Source: Bacillus sp. SD075
GTDB taxonomy: Bacteria; Bacillota; Bacilli; Bacillales; DSM-1321
DNA: 48,502 nucleotides
Reading direction: 5' to 3'
Assembly: GCF_017355165.1 (NCBI RefSeq)
Contig: NZ_JADILK010000035.1
Coordinates: 1-48,502, forward strand
The notes beneath the pieces are model-generated. The model was given only the letters and a program-made list of their open reading frames with translations. It searched no databases and had not been told where the DNA came from. Made by a program: the position numbers and the translations under genes. Positions 6,929-15,751 of this stretch are shown piece by piece; position 1 is the first letter of the stretch, and every line of letters begins with the position of its first letter.

Positions 6929-7891
6929 CTACTCCCTCAACATCAATTGGAACGGACCTTCGCCGACTTTGATCGTTTTTTTAACATCGACTGTTTCAGC
7001 ATCCATTACATACACTTCATCACTATCATATCCCGCCACGACTACATCTTCGTTAAAGCTCGCCATTTCAAAGGGGTTGACGCCGACCACTTTGCTTTTC
7101 ACTTCCTCATATCGATCATTCAATTTATATAAGGAACTTGTACCATGACTAAGGACAAATATGCCTTCAGCATTCTCCAGGAACTTTATCGGCATGGTTG
7201 GGGCTTTCAGCTTTTTCTTCAACCTTCCCGTTTTTGCCGAATAAATATATAAATCTTCTTCCACATGGTCCCCATCACCGTGTCCTCCGATCCATATTTC
7301 ATCCTTTTCTTCCCTTAATAATGTGCCTGTGCTTGCACTATGTACGGGAAATTCAAAATCGACCTTTTTCGTTTGAAGATTTATCACTGAACATTTGGTA
7401 TCACCAAAATTAATAACATACAAACGGTTCGCTTGCTCTCCTTGCAGGACGGTCAAGGGGCTTTTACCAACCTTGACAATATCCTGTACCTCCCCATCAG
7501 CATTTAAAAAATGAATGGAGTGATTCGATTGATTGACTGCCACGATGCTTTTTCCATCACGTAACAACTGCATATTGACAATCCCTTTCCCAAGTCCCCA
7601 ATTGTTTACCAGTTTTCCTGCTGATAAAGAGTACACCTGGACTTTCTCCATCTCTTTGCCATAAAGCAGGATCGTATCTTTATCTGCCAGGAGCAGGGCT
7701 CCGGTAAATGGTTCTGAAATATCCCATTTTGCAAATGGATGATAGTTTTCATCTATGAAAGTCAGTGAGGTATCCTTGATATTGACAGTCGCCAGGAAGG
7801 ATTCACTTTTATTGATTTTAGTAAACGCATTACCGCTATTACACCCAGTAAGCAGTACGATGGCAAGAAAAAGTCCAATGCCCCACTTCAT
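6929..7891 (-). CDS. YncE-like beta-propeller lipoprotein (YVTN-type repeats)
   Basis: The 320-residue product has a lipoprotein signal with lipobox LTGC (Cys17). Repeating segments of about 40 residues follow, ending in motifs such as KVGKSPLTVL, LYVINFGDTKCSVIN and YVMDAETVDVKKTIKVGEGP. This is the pattern of 40-residue YVTN/YncE surface beta-propellers, so an extracytoplasmic seven-blade propeller that binds a protein or ligand is likely. GAAGGAGC precedes the ATG. It is the first gene of the operon that continues into the response regulator, kinase and YtkA/FixH-like lipoprotein. Being first suggests that it is an input component of the signalling system or the product it controls. Enzymatic activity is not indicated. 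Confidence 0.82.
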   Translation of the reverse strand: MKWGIGLFLAIVLLTGCNSGNAFTKINKSESFLATVNIKDTSLTFIDENYHPFAKWDISEPFTGALLLADKDTILLYGKEMEKVQVYSLSAGKLVNNWGLGKGIVNMQLLRDGKSIVAVNQSNHSIHFLNADGEVQDIVKVGKSPLTVLQGEQANRLYVINFGDTKCSVINLQTKKVDFEFPVHSASTGTLLREEKDEIWIGGHGDGDHVEEDLYIYSAKTGRLKKKLKAPTMPIKFLENAEGIFVLSHGTSSLYKLNDRYEEVKSKVVGVNPFEMASFNEDVVVAGYDSDEVYVMDAETVDVKKTIKVGEGPFQLMLRE

Positions 7892-8009
7892 ATTTTAAGC
7901 TCCTTCTTCATTAAATATCTATTTTTTAAAGATTTTAACAATGATTTGTGAAAAAAGTATGAAGCAAAAGAGAATATTTGCTAACAAGCATGCGTAGCAC
8001 ATTCGGAAA

Positions 8010-8276
8010 TCATAATCTTTCAAATTCAGTGATATAGGCCATGGCGATCTCATTTTTCATTTCTTCCGAAAGCGAAGATTCCATCACGCGTTTAATACAG
8101 AGGTAAAATTTATCCAATACTGGTTTTCTGGCACGGGGATGGGCATTTTCATCCAAAAGCTCACGGCGGATGAGTTCCGACAACACTTCCCTTCCACCTT
8201 CTCCGGCCACCTTACGATTGTTCCATATGCTTAAATAAGCCACCAGTAATTCTTCTTGCCTGACATTTTCTTTCAT
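8010..8276 (-). CDS. Conserved hypothetical cytoplasmic protein, 88 aa
   Basis: I do not recognise this family. The start at 8276 ([11 protein letters not shown]) is preferred because GGAAGGG lies about six bases upstream; longer in-frame starts lack a ribosome binding site. The 88-residue product is predicted helical and charged, with no signal peptide, membrane helix or Cys pair. It reads towards the lipoprotein/two-component operon but is separated from it by 118 bp. It overlaps no other gene, and the zinc-ribbon gene at 8386 diverges from it across a shared intergenic region of about 110 bp. Confidence 0.68.
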   Translation of the reverse strand: MKENVRQEELLVAYLSIWNNRKVAGEGGREVLSELIRRELLDENAHPRARKPVLDKFYLCIKRVMESSLSEEMKNEIAMAYITEFERL

Positions 8277-8385
8277 AGTATCCCTTCCATCCATTACTAA
8301 TTTATACATATTAATGATCAAGTTTGTAAAGACTATCTTACTAATACGATCATGCTTTATAAAATTCAAAAAAGGAGTGAGTACA

Positions 8386-8628
8386 ATGTCTCAAGTATAC
8401 CGCTGTCCGAATTGCCGGACAAATAAATCTCGCTTCAATCTCATTCAGCAAGTAGCAACCCCCATTAAAAAGGATCCGCAATCCGGTGAGATTGTCGAAC
8501 AATATTCTAACGACTCGCTTCAACCATTCCATCTAGCATATAATGGCCCTGAAGTTCGGGTGCAATGTGCTGCTTGCGGATTAATAGAAGACGAAAAGAC
8601 TTTTGCCGCCTTTGGAATGCAACAATAA
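8386..8628 (+). CDS. Small zinc-ribbon protein
   Basis: An 80-residue protein starting [15 protein letters not shown], preceded by AAAGGAGTG at a good distance (start 8386, not the upstream in-frame codons). Two CxxC knuckles (CPNC at residues 7-10 and CAAC near 60) are typical of a four-Cys zinc ribbon. The segment between them includes [11 protein letters not shown]. Homologues with this layout are common in Bacillaceae; I cannot name a function. No DNA- or RNA-binding motif beyond the ribbon is evident. The gene is followed directly by a bidirectional terminator shared with the convergent gene 8665-8832. Confidence 0.8.
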   Translation: MSQVYRCPNCRTNKSRFNLIQQVATPIKKDPQSGEIVEQYSNDSLQPFHLAYNGPEVRVQCAACGLIEDEKTFAAFGMQQ

Positions 8629-8630
8629 AA

Positions 8631-8665
8631 ATGGTCAGGCCCACAAATGGGTCTGACCATCTTTT
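8631..8665. terminator. Bidirectional terminator between convergent small genes
   Basis: Stem ATGGTCAGGCCCA / TGGGTCTGACCAT. The minus strand is followed by TTTTTATT (strong). The plus strand is followed by CTTTTC (weaker). Confidence 0.85.
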
Positions 8666-8832
8666 CAATCTTTTCCCACCGACATCTTGGCCCGGTCTAT
8701 CGCAATTGGAATGGCTTTTCCATCCTCATAGCCTTCATCCAATAATGCATTCGCTATCTCTATAGCCTTTTCCCTGACCTCTTTATCAAGATTCTTCATT
8801 GAATTTGGGTAATCGTTCTTATTCCATGGCAC
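8665..8832 (-). CDS. Small YdaT-like (MPWNKNDYP) protein, GTG start
   Basis: A 55-codon gene starting with GTG at 8832, with AAGGAGG nine bases upstream. The product begins MPWNKNDYPNSMKNLDKEVR and continues with two amphipathic segments (KAIEIANALLDEGYEDGKA, IPIAIDRAKMSV). The MPW..DYP..MKNL opening is the signature I associate with B. subtilis YdaT and its short relatives; the function is unknown. It ends at the strong terminator 8631-8665. The repeated A-x-A-x-x-L-x-x-x-G-Y pattern suggests a helix-turn-helix-like or ChaB-like small fold, but this is a guess. Confidence 0.72.
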   Translation of the reverse strand: MPWNKNDYPNSMKNLDKEVREKAIEIANALLDEGYEDGKAIPIAIDRAKMSVGKD

Positions 8833-8899
8833 AAGTACCGCCTCCTTAATAAGAAAAATCTTCTTTGTATGTTTCCCTTCTTTAATGGGCGGTAAACGT

Positions 8900-9826
8900 T
8901 CATCGGTCCGCTTTCGCTTCCAAAGCTTTCAACTGACCAATCAACATTTCCTGATCCAATTTTTCCCCAATCATGACGATATTCAATGGCATTTTCACCA
9001 TTTCATTCATATACATCGGCATTCCATATGAGTATTGGAATAAATGGGGGTACTGTGAATGTGTAAAGGAAATGTATCCTTTCATTCGATAGACTGTTTC
9101 CGGTAGTTCCCTAAGCCACTCTTCAAAATCGCTATGTGCCACGGCCCCTTCAAATGTATGAACGACTGCAGTTAAATGCAAATGGTCATGTACATCAAGC
9201 TTTTGATGGGCATTATGACGTTTTCTTTGCATCTGCTGCAATGATATCAAGGAAACAGCTGCAAACTCCGTCAATAAACATACAGCATCCGTATTCAGCG
9301 CCTGTATCGTATATATCAGCTTTGCAGCCTCCATCTCACTTACTAAATCCGCTTTATTCAATAATATGAAATCGGCATGCTGGATTTGCTCGGAAAGCAA
9401 CTGTCGGAGTTGCGGGGACAGTTCCTCCCGATCGCGCCACCTTAATAAATCGACGACTGTAATAATCCCTTTATACTTCAGCCTTTTAGCAAAAAGCGGC
9501 GACATGATGCCATCCAATACTTCAACTGGATGTGCAGCGCCCGTCGTTTCAATATAAACCGCATCCAGGTCATTTTCGGTTATCAATTCATGAAGCTGAA
9601 CCTCCAGTTTATCTTGAATTGTGCAGCAAATGCACCCGTCAAACAACTCCTTCAGGGGCACTTCATCACCAATGAGTCCGCTGTCAACCGATACACTGCC
9701 AAGCTCATTTAAAAGCACGGCCACTTTTCTACCCGCTTCACTTTCCTGTTTTAAAATATTTCGAAGAAGCGTCGTTTTCCCGCTGCCGAGAAAGCCGCCC
9801 AATATGTACACTTCGATTGTTTTCAT
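8900..9826 (-). CDS. CobW/ZNG-family G3E GTPase, probable metal chaperone
   Basis: The 308-residue protein has the P-loop GFLGSGKT (11-18), the metal-binding CxCC motif GCICC (Cys65, Cys67, Cys68), ETTG near 93 and the guanine-specificity motif NKAD (157-160). The C-terminal CobW_C domain (about 205-305) follows a short His-rich stretch (HDHLHLTAVVH). This is the COG0523 family, whose members deliver zinc, cobalt or other metals to client enzymes using GTP hydrolysis. The actual metal cannot be told. I saw no obvious Zur box in the 120-bp upstream region, only two copies of CGTTAAATT-like sequence. The ribosome binding site AGGAGC precedes the ATG. Clients in this window that need metals include the neighbouring mtnD and mtnB. 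Confidence 0.9.
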   Translation of the reverse strand: MKTIEVYILGGFLGSGKTTLLRNILKQESEAGRKVAVLLNELGSVSVDSGLIGDEVPLKELFDGCICCTIQDKLEVQLHELITENDLDAVYIETTGAAHPVEVLDGIMSPLFAKRLKYKGIITVVDLLRWRDREELSPQLRQLLSEQIQHADFILLNKADLVSEMEAAKLIYTIQALNTDAVCLLTEFAAVSLISLQQMQRKRHNAHQKLDVHDHLHLTAVVHTFEGAVAHSDFEEWLRELPETVYRMKGYISFTHSQYPHLFQYSYGMPMYMNEMVKMPLNIVMIGEKLDQEMLIGQLKALEAKADR

Positions 9827-9912
9827 TCTTATCTGCTCCTATGATCCGGTTAAATTCGATTCCGTTAAATTTTATCATACTTACCTTACTAAAGCACTTG
9901 CCGGCTCCACAT

Positions 9913-9937
9913 AAAAAAACCAGCCCGTAAGCTGGTT
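9913..9937 (-). terminator. Terminator of the mtnWXBD operon
   Basis: On the minus strand AACCAGC / GCTGGTT around TTACGG, followed by TTTTTAT. It lies just past the stop of mtnD. Confidence 0.85.
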
Positions 9938-9949
9938 TTCAACAATGAT

Positions 9950-10486
9950 TCATGCTTGTACTTCGTCTTTTTCGTAAATCGGAACCCATCCTGCCGCTGT
10001 AACGAAGATACGGACAGCAATAGTTTTCCTATCTTCTGCCAGCGTGAAATAATGTCTTGTTGATTCTGGTACACTAATAAGATCTCCTGGATTAAGACGT
10101 ACATCAAACCATTGTTTATCATTGCCCTCAATGGCAAAGATACTCGTTCCGCCTGCTATGAAACGCACTTCATCATCTTCATGGTGGTGCTCCTGCTTAA
10201 AGTTTTCAAGCATTTGATCCAGGTTCGGATTCGCATCGGATAATGTGATGATATCATGCGCTTTATAGCCTCTTCTTTCGGAGATTTCCGCTATTTCCGT
10301 TTGGAATGTTACAAGGATTTCCTCCTTTTCAGCATCAGTTAGATCGTATTTTTCCACAAGGTGGGCAGGTAATTTAGAAATGTCCCATTGCTCATAAATA
10401 ACCCCTTGTGTTTCTAAAAATCCTTTTACCTGTTCACCGTTTTCAATTACCTCGTTTGTTTCATGGAATCTGATCGTCGCCATCAT
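9950..10486 (-). CDS. mtnD: Acireductone dioxygenase (methionine salvage)
   Basis: The 178-residue cupin converts acireductone to 2-keto-4-methylthiobutyrate plus formate (Fe2+ form), the last oxidation of methionine salvage. The metal-binding pattern is clear: EHHHEDDEVRFI (His, His, Glu) and a later His in STRHYFTLAED. Length and the opening ATIRFHETNEVIEN fit the family. Fourth and last gene of the mtnW-mtnX-mtnB-mtnD operon, 21 bp after mtnB, and followed by a terminator. AGGAGG lies upstream of two adjacent ATG codons (10486 and 10483); the first is used here. Controlled through the S-box leader of mtnW. Confidence 0.96.
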   Translation of the reverse strand: MMATIRFHETNEVIENGEQVKGFLETQGVIYEQWDISKLPAHLVEKYDLTDAEKEEILVTFQTEIAEISERRGYKAHDIITLSDANPNLDQMLENFKQEHHHEDDEVRFIAGGTSIFAIEGNDKQWFDVRLNPGDLISVPESTRHYFTLAEDRKTIAVRIFVTAAGWVPIYEKDEVQA

Positions 10487-10507
10487 TCATTCCTCCTCTA
10501 TGAGTGT

Positions 10508-11137
10508 TTATCTTAAAGAACCTGCCAACGCCTTATGCTGATTAAGCAACAGTTGATATTTAAATAAAAATTCACAAGCTTCAAGTATTCTTTTTGCTTC
10601 GAGCCCGCTTTTGCCCCAAACCGTAATACCATGATTGCGGATCAGCACGGCGCCAGAGTCTTCTTCGGCATGCGTCTTGAACTTATCGGATAACAGCGGG
10701 ATATCAGCGTGATTATATATGATTGGAATCCGCAGCTCCGAATCCTCTTCCCACCGGCCGGTCGCTTTAATGATTTCATGATTACGAAAGGATACTTGGC
10801 CTTCCTCCCCGTACAATTCTGATATCACATTATTTTCAACTGTATGAACATGGAGGACACAGTTCGCATCGGTTTTCCGGTAAATGACCGTATGTAGTAA
10901 AGTTTCGGCCGATGGTCTTAGGTTCGTTGCTTCAACTGGTTTTCCTTTTAAGTCCACCAGTAAAAAGTCCGAATCCGATTGCTTCCTTTTATCCTTACCA
11001 CTTGCCGTAATATAAAAGAAAGGGCTTTTGGGCTCGCGGATGGACAAGTTCCCGCTAGTTCCCATAAACCAGTCCCTTTCGGCCAATTCAGCTTTAATAT
11101 CTGCCAACTCCCGCCATTCTTTAGAATGAGTGTTCAC
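10508..11137 (-). CDS. mtnB: Methylthioribulose-1-phosphate dehydratase
   Basis: The 209-residue class II aldolase/adducin-fold enzyme dehydrates methylthioribulose-1-phosphate to 2,3-diketo-5-methylthiopentyl-1-phosphate. Zinc ligands are visible in HVHTVENN and RNHGITVWG. The [12 protein letters not shown] opening is typical of the family. It overlaps mtnX by 4 bp and reads on to mtnD, which gives translational coupling within the operon. The order of genes (W-X-B-D) is that of B. subtilis ykrW-Z/mtn. Confidence 0.96.
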   Translation of the reverse strand: MNTHSKEWRELADIKAELAERDWFMGTSGNLSIREPKSPFFYITASGKDKRKQSDSDFLLVDLKGKPVEATNLRPSAETLLHTVIYRKTDANCVLHVHTVENNVISELYGEEGQVSFRNHEIIKATGRWEEDSELRIPIIYNHADIPLLSDKFKTHAEEDSGAVLIRNHGITVWGKSGLEAKRILEACEFLFKYQLLLNQHKALAGSLR

Positions 11138-11793
11138 GCTTTAACCACCTCCTGCTGCTTTAAAATGTCAATTACATCAAAAAATGTTTCAAATCCTTGA
11201 TGTGAAATTCCTTCCCTTTTGCATTTTTCAAGCAATATGTCACGTGCTATGACAAAATCGGCCTGTTTTGCCGCTTCAAAATCCGTTACTGAATCTCCAA
11301 TAACGAGTTTAAAATCTTCCGCACCCGCAATTTCCCTCATAATGGATGGCTTGCAGCAACCGCAATCATTATTACATTGTTCATCACAAGCATGCGGCCA
11401 TTCAATATAGATCTTTTCCTTATCAAAAAATGCATGGTTACAATAAACGGACTCTGTTGGCAAGATATCATTTAAAAGGGGTGTAATGAAAAAATCCATG
11501 CCCCCGCTTACAATATATAACGGGAAGTTGGCTTGTTTCGTATACTCAACGAATTCAAAAAAACCTGGACGAATGCCGGCAGTCTTTCTTATATATTGGA
11601 TGATGTCATCCTTCAAGCCACTATCAAGCAGGGAAAACATATCCCCAACTCCTGAAGATATACTGATTTTTTGCTGAAGGACACCATCTTTCAACGCTTC
11701 CCATTCCGGAGGGGCAAATTTTTTCATGATGGAAATGATATTATCTGTGTTGGTGATCGTTCCGTCAAAATCACAAAAGATGATCGGTTTCAT
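11134..11793 (-). CDS. mtnX: 2-hydroxy-3-keto-5-methylthiopentenyl-1-phosphate phosphatase
   Basis: The 219-residue HAD-superfamily phosphatase has the nucleophile motif [10 protein letters not shown] near the N-terminus, Ser in VSGGMDFF, and the acidic motif [10 protein letters not shown]. It removes phosphate from the enol product of MtnW to give acireductone. A Cys-rich insertion ([13 protein letters not shown], about 130-143) is characteristic of MtnX. It starts 6 bp after mtnW and overlaps mtnB by 4 bp. Confidence 0.96.
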   Translation of the reverse strand: MKPIIFCDFDGTITNTDNIISIMKKFAPPEWEALKDGVLQQKISISSGVGDMFSLLDSGLKDDIIQYIRKTAGIRPGFFEFVEYTKQANFPLYIVSGGMDFFITPLLNDILPTESVYCNHAFFDKEKIYIEWPHACDEQCNNDCGCCKPSIMREIAGAEDFKLVIGDSVTDFEAAKQADFVIARDILLEKCKREGISHQGFETFFDVIDILKQQEVVKA

Positions 11794-11799
11794 TATTTC

Positions 11800-13032
11800 T
11801 TATAAGCCTCCCCATAATACAAGAGCTTTTTTTAGTGTTTCTTCCTCAGCCGCGGCTTCAGGTAGCTCCTTTCCTGCTAGAACGGCTTCCACAGCAGAAC
11901 GGAAAGCCTTGGCTCCGCCCTCTGCTCCGTCAGGGTGTCCGTGAATTCCACCTCCGGCATTAATCACACTGTCGAGCCCAAAATCCTTGATAAGGTCTGG
12001 AACCATGCCCGGATGAATGCCTGCTGAAGGAACAGGGAAGGCCTTTTTCCATGAAAGTTCATCTTTTGTCAGAGCCTCAGCAATTGCCAATGTCTCCTTC
12101 TTTTCCAGTGCGACATTTCCATAAGGGGATGGGAACAAGGATAAATCCGCACCTGATAACCTTACTAATTTACCAAGCAATAATGGATAGCTGACCCCAT
12201 AAAATGATGAAGAGGCCAATGCCCCGCTATATGCGGGGTGCGCCATGATCGGCAGCTTGATACGATCATGTTCACTCAATGCCTGCAATACATCCAAACC
12301 ATATGTATGAACGTTGAACAATAAAGCATCTGCTCCTGCTTCTGCAGCTTGCTCTGCCTTATCCAATAATTCAAAAGTTTTCCCAGATAGATTGACAGCA
12401 TATAAAGTTCGGTGGCCAGTGGTTTCATAGACTTCATTCAATATTCTTTTTCCTGTTTTTATCCTATCGAAAAATGGAGTCAGTTCCTGGTCGAAGAGGA
12501 TCTCATCATCTTTAACTAGGTCGACACCTCCTAATGCTTGTTGCCTCAGTTGTTCATTATGGAATGTTAGGTCCCTTCCTAATACACCTTTAAAGATGCT
12601 CATCACCAGGGGACGGTTAAATACGCCAACCTTTTCCCTTATGCCTCCAATGCCAAATTGCGGGCCGGGAAATGCCTTTTGAATATCACCGACAAAGTCC
12701 AAGTCGATAAGTTTTATTTCTCCATCCAATGAAAGTTTGCCGAAGACCGTCGTGAGGATTGCAGGTAAATCATAGGAGAAATTCCCTGCCGGATAGGCAA
12801 TTTTAATAAGAGAACGGTATACTTTACGATTAAAGTAGCTGTTTGCCCTCTCTTCTTCAGATAGTGGTGTCACCGATACGACGCGTCCCTTATGTTTTTC
12901 CAGTTGTTTCTGGACCAAATGGGGAAGGTCCGTCCATGTCCCGACAGTCAAACCTAAGGCAATGCTCTCTGCTTTTTTCTCATGATTACCATTGAAATCA
13001 TGAATTAAATAAGTAGCGACTATCTCGCTCAT
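11800..13032 (-). CDS. mtnW: 2,3-diketo-5-methylthiopentyl-1-phosphate enolase (RuBisCO-like protein)
   Basis: The 410-residue RuBisCO-like protein (type IV) enolises diketo-methylthiopentyl-1-phosphate in methionine salvage. The Mg/carbamate loop appears as [12 protein letters not shown] (about 170-181). [14 protein letters not shown] and [10 protein letters not shown] segments (the latter near 380) are also present. The C-terminal TIM barrel lacks the RuBisCO catalytic loop-6 Lys context. It is the first gene of mtnWXBD, behind a SAM-I riboswitch and terminator (13098-13290), so the whole operon should be expressed when S-adenosylmethionine is low. Confidence 0.96.
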   Translation of the reverse strand: MSEIVATYLIHDFNGNHEKKAESIALGLTVGTWTDLPHLVQKQLEKHKGRVVSVTPLSEEERANSYFNRKVYRSLIKIAYPAGNFSYDLPAILTTVFGKLSLDGEIKLIDLDFVGDIQKAFPGPQFGIGGIREKVGVFNRPLVMSIFKGVLGRDLTFHNEQLRQQALGGVDLVKDDEILFDQELTPFFDRIKTGKRILNEVYETTGHRTLYAVNLSGKTFELLDKAEQAAEAGADALLFNVHTYGLDVLQALSEHDRIKLPIMAHPAYSGALASSSFYGVSYPLLLGKLVRLSGADLSLFPSPYGNVALEKKETLAIAEALTKDELSWKKAFPVPSAGIHPGMVPDLIKDFGLDSVINAGGGIHGHPDGAEGGAKAFRSAVEAVLAGKELPEAAAEEETLKKALVLWGGL

Positions 13033-13097
13033 CCGATCACTCCTATATCACTTTAGTAAACTCTCGATGTCATTAAACTGAAATGGTCCCAAAATGG

Positions 13098-13127
13098 CAA
13101 AAGCCCCTTCATAAAGAAGAGGCTTTA
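13098..13127 (-). terminator. S-box-controlled terminator in the mtnW leader
   Basis: On the minus strand AAAGCCTCTTC / GAAGGGGCTTT followed by TTTTGCC. The preceding GGCTTTTTAAAGCC region can pair with its left arm as antiterminator when SAM is absent. Confidence 0.85.
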
Positions 13128-13136
13128 AAAAGCCAT

Positions 13137-13290
13137 CTTCTTATCTCCCAGCCATTGGCTGCAAGAATTAGCACCGTGCCTTGTGGATTTCAGGAAAATC
13201 CGGCGAAGAATTCCGCCCCATTTTACAATGGAATTACAGTCGGTTGCTGGGCTTCATAGGGCTAGTCCCTCCACCTGCTCAAAATAAGAA
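13137..13290 (-). ncRNA. SAM-I (S-box) riboswitch of the mtnWXBD operon
   Basis: Minus-strand leader with the full S-box signature. P1 strands TTCTTAT and ATAAGAA close the element. Inside are GAGGGACTAGCCCTATGAAG, CCCAGCAACC, GGCGGAATTC and CACGGTGCTAATTC. It is nearly the same as the plus-strand copy before mtnK. SAM binding stabilises P1 and lets the downstream terminator form. Confidence 0.97.
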
Positions 13291-13344
13291 AACGCTGATA
13301 TATAAATTGCATTCAAGTATCGAAAGATTAAGAATTTATTTTGT

Positions 13345-13373
13345 ATTCTGACAGGTAATCCCTACTTTGTCAA
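13345..13373 (-). promoter_or_regulatory. SigA promoter of the mtnWXBD operon
   Basis: Minus-strand TTGACA (13368-13373), a 17-bp spacer and CAGAAT preceded by TGT (13345-13350). Transcription would start near 13338, about 48 bp before the riboswitch. Confidence 0.6.
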
Positions 13374-13421
13374 TAAGTTTTAACTATTAAGGGTGAATAA
13401 ATCGGATATCCCATTGCATCG

Positions 13422-14594
13422 TTAAAATAAGTTTAACGTACGTATCCGTTCCACAGCCTCTTTCAGCCGTTCTTCCGAAGTCAGTAACCCTACCCTGACG
13501 TAACCTTCGCCAAATTCACCGAATCCATTACCTGCAGCAACAGCTACATGTGCATGCGTTAATAAATAGTCTGCAAAACTCTCGGAGGTAAAACCATTGG
13601 GTACTTTGAGCCAGGCAAAGAACGATGCCGCAGGAGCTTTGACATCCCAGCCGATTGCCCTCAATCCCTCAATGAAAACATTCCTTCGCCCCTCGTACAC
13701 CTGCACTAACTGCTCTACACAGCTCTGCGAGTCAAGCAAAGCGCTTGCCGCAGCTTCTTGTATCGCCGGGAAGAGACTCACATAAAGATGGTCTTGCAAT
13801 AGTTCTAAAGCTTCTATTACACTCTTATTCCCCACTGCAAAGCCGACTCTCCACCCTGCCATATTGTATGTTTTCGATAGTGTGTATATTTCTATTCCTA
13901 CATCCTTCGCTCCCTCCGCCTGGAGATAGCTTATCGGTTTTTTTCCTTCGAATCCTATTGCCCCATAGGCGAAATCGTGGACCACGCAAATTGAATGCTC
14001 TTTTGCAAAGGAGACGGTTTCATCAAAGAAACTTTCAGTTGCAGAAGCACCTGTAGGGTTATTGGGATAGTTCAAAAACATCATTTTGGCTTTATCAAGA
14101 ACTTCTTTATGTATGTCTTTGTATTTCGGAAGAAAATCATTTTCTTCTGTCAAGGGCATCAGTTCGGTCTTTGCCTGGGCTAAAACAACACCGGAAAGAT
14201 AATCCGGATAGCCGGGATCTGGAACAAGGATCGTATCACCTGGATTCAATAAACACTGGGGCAGTTCGACAAGGCCTGCCTTTCCCCCGAAGAGAATCGC
14301 CACTTCACTATTCGGATCCAATTTGACGCCGTATTCACGTTCATAAAAGGTGGCAGCAGCATCTTTTAAATATTGATGTCCCCGGAATGGCGAATATTTA
14401 TGATTAATCGTTTTTTCAGCGGCAGACTGCAAACTTTTCACGATATGTTCTGGCGTCGGCTGATCAGGGTTTCCCTGGCCTAAATTAATGACATCATGTC
14501 CTTGTGCCGTAATCGCATTGACTTTTGCGACTAGAGAAGCAAAAAACTGCTTGGGCAGGTCCTGTAGCTGTCTGGATTTTTCAAATTGTACCAT
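13422..14594 (-). CDS. mtnE: Aminotransferase of methionine salvage (2-keto-4-methylthiobutyrate to methionine)
   Basis: The 390-residue fold-type I PLP aminotransferase has the Schiff-base lysine in YTLSKTYNMAGWRVGF (near residue 236), NYPNNPTG (near 176) and a C-terminal YVRVGLL. It closely fits MtnE (YkrV), which transaminates 2-keto-4-methylthiobutyrate. The ATG has GAGAAGG nine bases upstream. The gene is divergent from mtnU with a 100-bp intergenic space; no S-box is present in that space, so it seems to be outside direct SAM riboswitch control, although readthrough into mtnW is possible because no terminator separates them clearly. Confidence 0.94.
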   Translation of the reverse strand: MVQFEKSRQLQDLPKQFFASLVAKVNAITAQGHDVINLGQGNPDQPTPEHIVKSLQSAAEKTINHKYSPFRGHQYLKDAAATFYEREYGVKLDPNSEVAILFGGKAGLVELPQCLLNPGDTILVPDPGYPDYLSGVVLAQAKTELMPLTEENDFLPKYKDIHKEVLDKAKMMFLNYPNNPTGASATESFFDETVSFAKEHSICVVHDFAYGAIGFEGKKPISYLQAEGAKDVGIEIYTLSKTYNMAGWRVGFAVGNKSVIEALELLQDHLYVSLFPAIQEAAASALLDSQSCVEQLVQVYEGRRNVFIEGLRAIGWDVKAPAASFFAWLKVPNGFTSESFADYLLTHAHVAVAAGNGFGEFGEGYVRVGLLTSEERLKEAVERIRTLNLF

Positions 14595-14694
14595 TTATAC
14601 ACCTTCTCTGAAATTTCTTGAAATTCTAGTCACAAATAATATATGTTTATCATAGTCTTGTAAAGCATTTTTTTACATGTGGGGGTTTTAAACG

Positions 14695-15477
14695 ATGAAG
14701 TGGAAAATAGCTTGTATTCAAATGGATATAGCCTTCGGGCAACCAGATATCAATTTTCAGGTTGCAGAACAATGGATGGAAAAAGCAGCACGGTCAGAAG
14801 CCGATATCGTCATTTTACCAGAGCTTTGGACAACCGGATACGACTTGACCAGGTTAAATGAGATTGCTGATCCAGAGGCAGAAAAAACGATTGAATTTTT
14901 TAAAAGACTGGCAAAGGAACACCAGATTCACATAATAGGCGGGTCCATTGCAAAAAAGACAAGCAAAGGGATCTATAACACCATGATCATCATCGATAAA
15001 CATGGAAATCTCATTAAGGAATATGATAAGCTTCACTTATTTCAGCTAATGGATGAACATCATTTCCTGCAGCCAGGAGAAAAAGATGGTTTATTTACTC
15101 TTGATGAAAAAATATGTGCTGGATTCGTTTGTTATGACATCCGTTTCCCAGAATGGCAGCGAGCCCATACCGTTCAAGGCGCGGAAGTTCTATTCGTTAC
15201 GGCTGAATGGCCAAAGCCGAGACTCGATCACTGGAGGGCCTTATTGATAAGCCGTGCCATCGAGAACCAGGCCTATGTTGTAGCAGTTAATCGTTCAGGT
15301 TCGGATGCCAATAATATATTTGCGGGTCATTCCTTAATTATTGATCCTTGGGGGAATATCATAAGTGAAGCAGGAGAAGGAATTGAACTCTTGACAGGCA
15401 CCTTGGACTTCAATAAAGTTACGGAAGCCCGTAACAAAATTCCTGTATTCGAAGATCGCCGACCTGATTTTTATTAA
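14695..15477 (+). CDS. mtnU: Carbon-nitrogen hydrolase, probable omega-amidase of methionine salvage
   Basis: The 260-residue nitrilase-superfamily protein has the Glu-Lys-Cys triad context: LPELWTTGYD (Glu), EYDKLHLF (Lys) and FVCYDIRFPE (Cys near 146). MtnU (YkrU) is thought to hydrolyse alpha-ketoglutaramate produced when glutamine is the amino donor for MtnE, pulling that reaction forward. The divergent placement next to mtnE fits. GGGGG precedes the ATG; TTGAAA and TATATG about 16 bp apart at about 14618-14650 may be its promoter. No riboswitch precedes it. Confidence 0.93.
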   Translation: MKWKIACIQMDIAFGQPDINFQVAEQWMEKAARSEADIVILPELWTTGYDLTRLNEIADPEAEKTIEFFKRLAKEHQIHIIGGSIAKKTSKGIYNTMIIIDKHGNLIKEYDKLHLFQLMDEHHFLQPGEKDGLFTLDEKICAGFVCYDIRFPEWQRAHTVQGAEVLFVTAEWPKPRLDHWRALLISRAIENQAYVVAVNRSGSDANNIFAGHSLIIDPWGNIISEAGEGIELLTGTLDFNKVTEARNKIPVFEDRRPDFY

Positions 15478-15485
15478 TTTCCCCA

Positions 15486-15515
15486 TTGACAAACTATTTA
15501 AAATGTTGATATTAT
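15486..15515 (+). promoter_or_regulatory. SigA promoter of mtnKA
   Basis: TTGACA at 15486-15491, an 18-bp spacer and TATTAT at 15510-15515, about 34 bp before the S-box. It lies immediately after the mtnU stop. Confidence 0.65.
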
Positions 15516-15548
15516 TTTCCCGAAGATTAAAATTTCAGAAAACATTTA

Positions 15549-15702
15549 CTCTTATCAAGAGCAGGCTGAGGGATAAAGGCCCTATGAAGCCCAGCAACCG
15601 ACTGTAATACCATTGTGAAATGGGGCGGATTCACCGCCGGATTATTAAATCCACAGAGCACGGTGCTAATTCCACCAGAATTCATTTTCTGGAAGATAAG
15701 AG
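15549..15702 (+). ncRNA. SAM-I (S-box) riboswitch of mtnKA
   Basis: P1 strands CTCTTATC (15549-15556) and GATAAGAG (15695-15702) close an element containing GCAGGCTGAGGGA, GGCCCTATGAAGCCCAGCAA, GGGGCGGATTC and CACGGTGCTAATTCC. This is the complete S-box pattern, followed by antiterminator and terminator sequences. Confidence 0.98.
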
Positions 15703-15721
15703 GTCCGAAGCCAAAACTTCT

Positions 15722-15751
15722 GCCTCTTTCTATATGAAAGAGGCTTTTTTA
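15722..15751 (+). terminator. S-box-controlled terminator before mtnK
   Basis: GCCTCTTTC / GAAAGAGGC with loop TATAT, followed by TTTTTTA. The upstream GAGGTCCGAAGCC can compete for the left arm as antiterminator. Confidence 0.93.

Noticed and set aside
8350..8532. 60-codon minus-strand ORF
   Set aside because: Antisense to the zinc-ribbon gene, which has a good ribosome binding site and two CxxC motifs.
9827..9900. Possible Zur-type operator before the CobW-family gene
   Set aside because: Two CGTTAAATT-like half repeats are direct rather than inverted and do not match the Bacillus Zur box.
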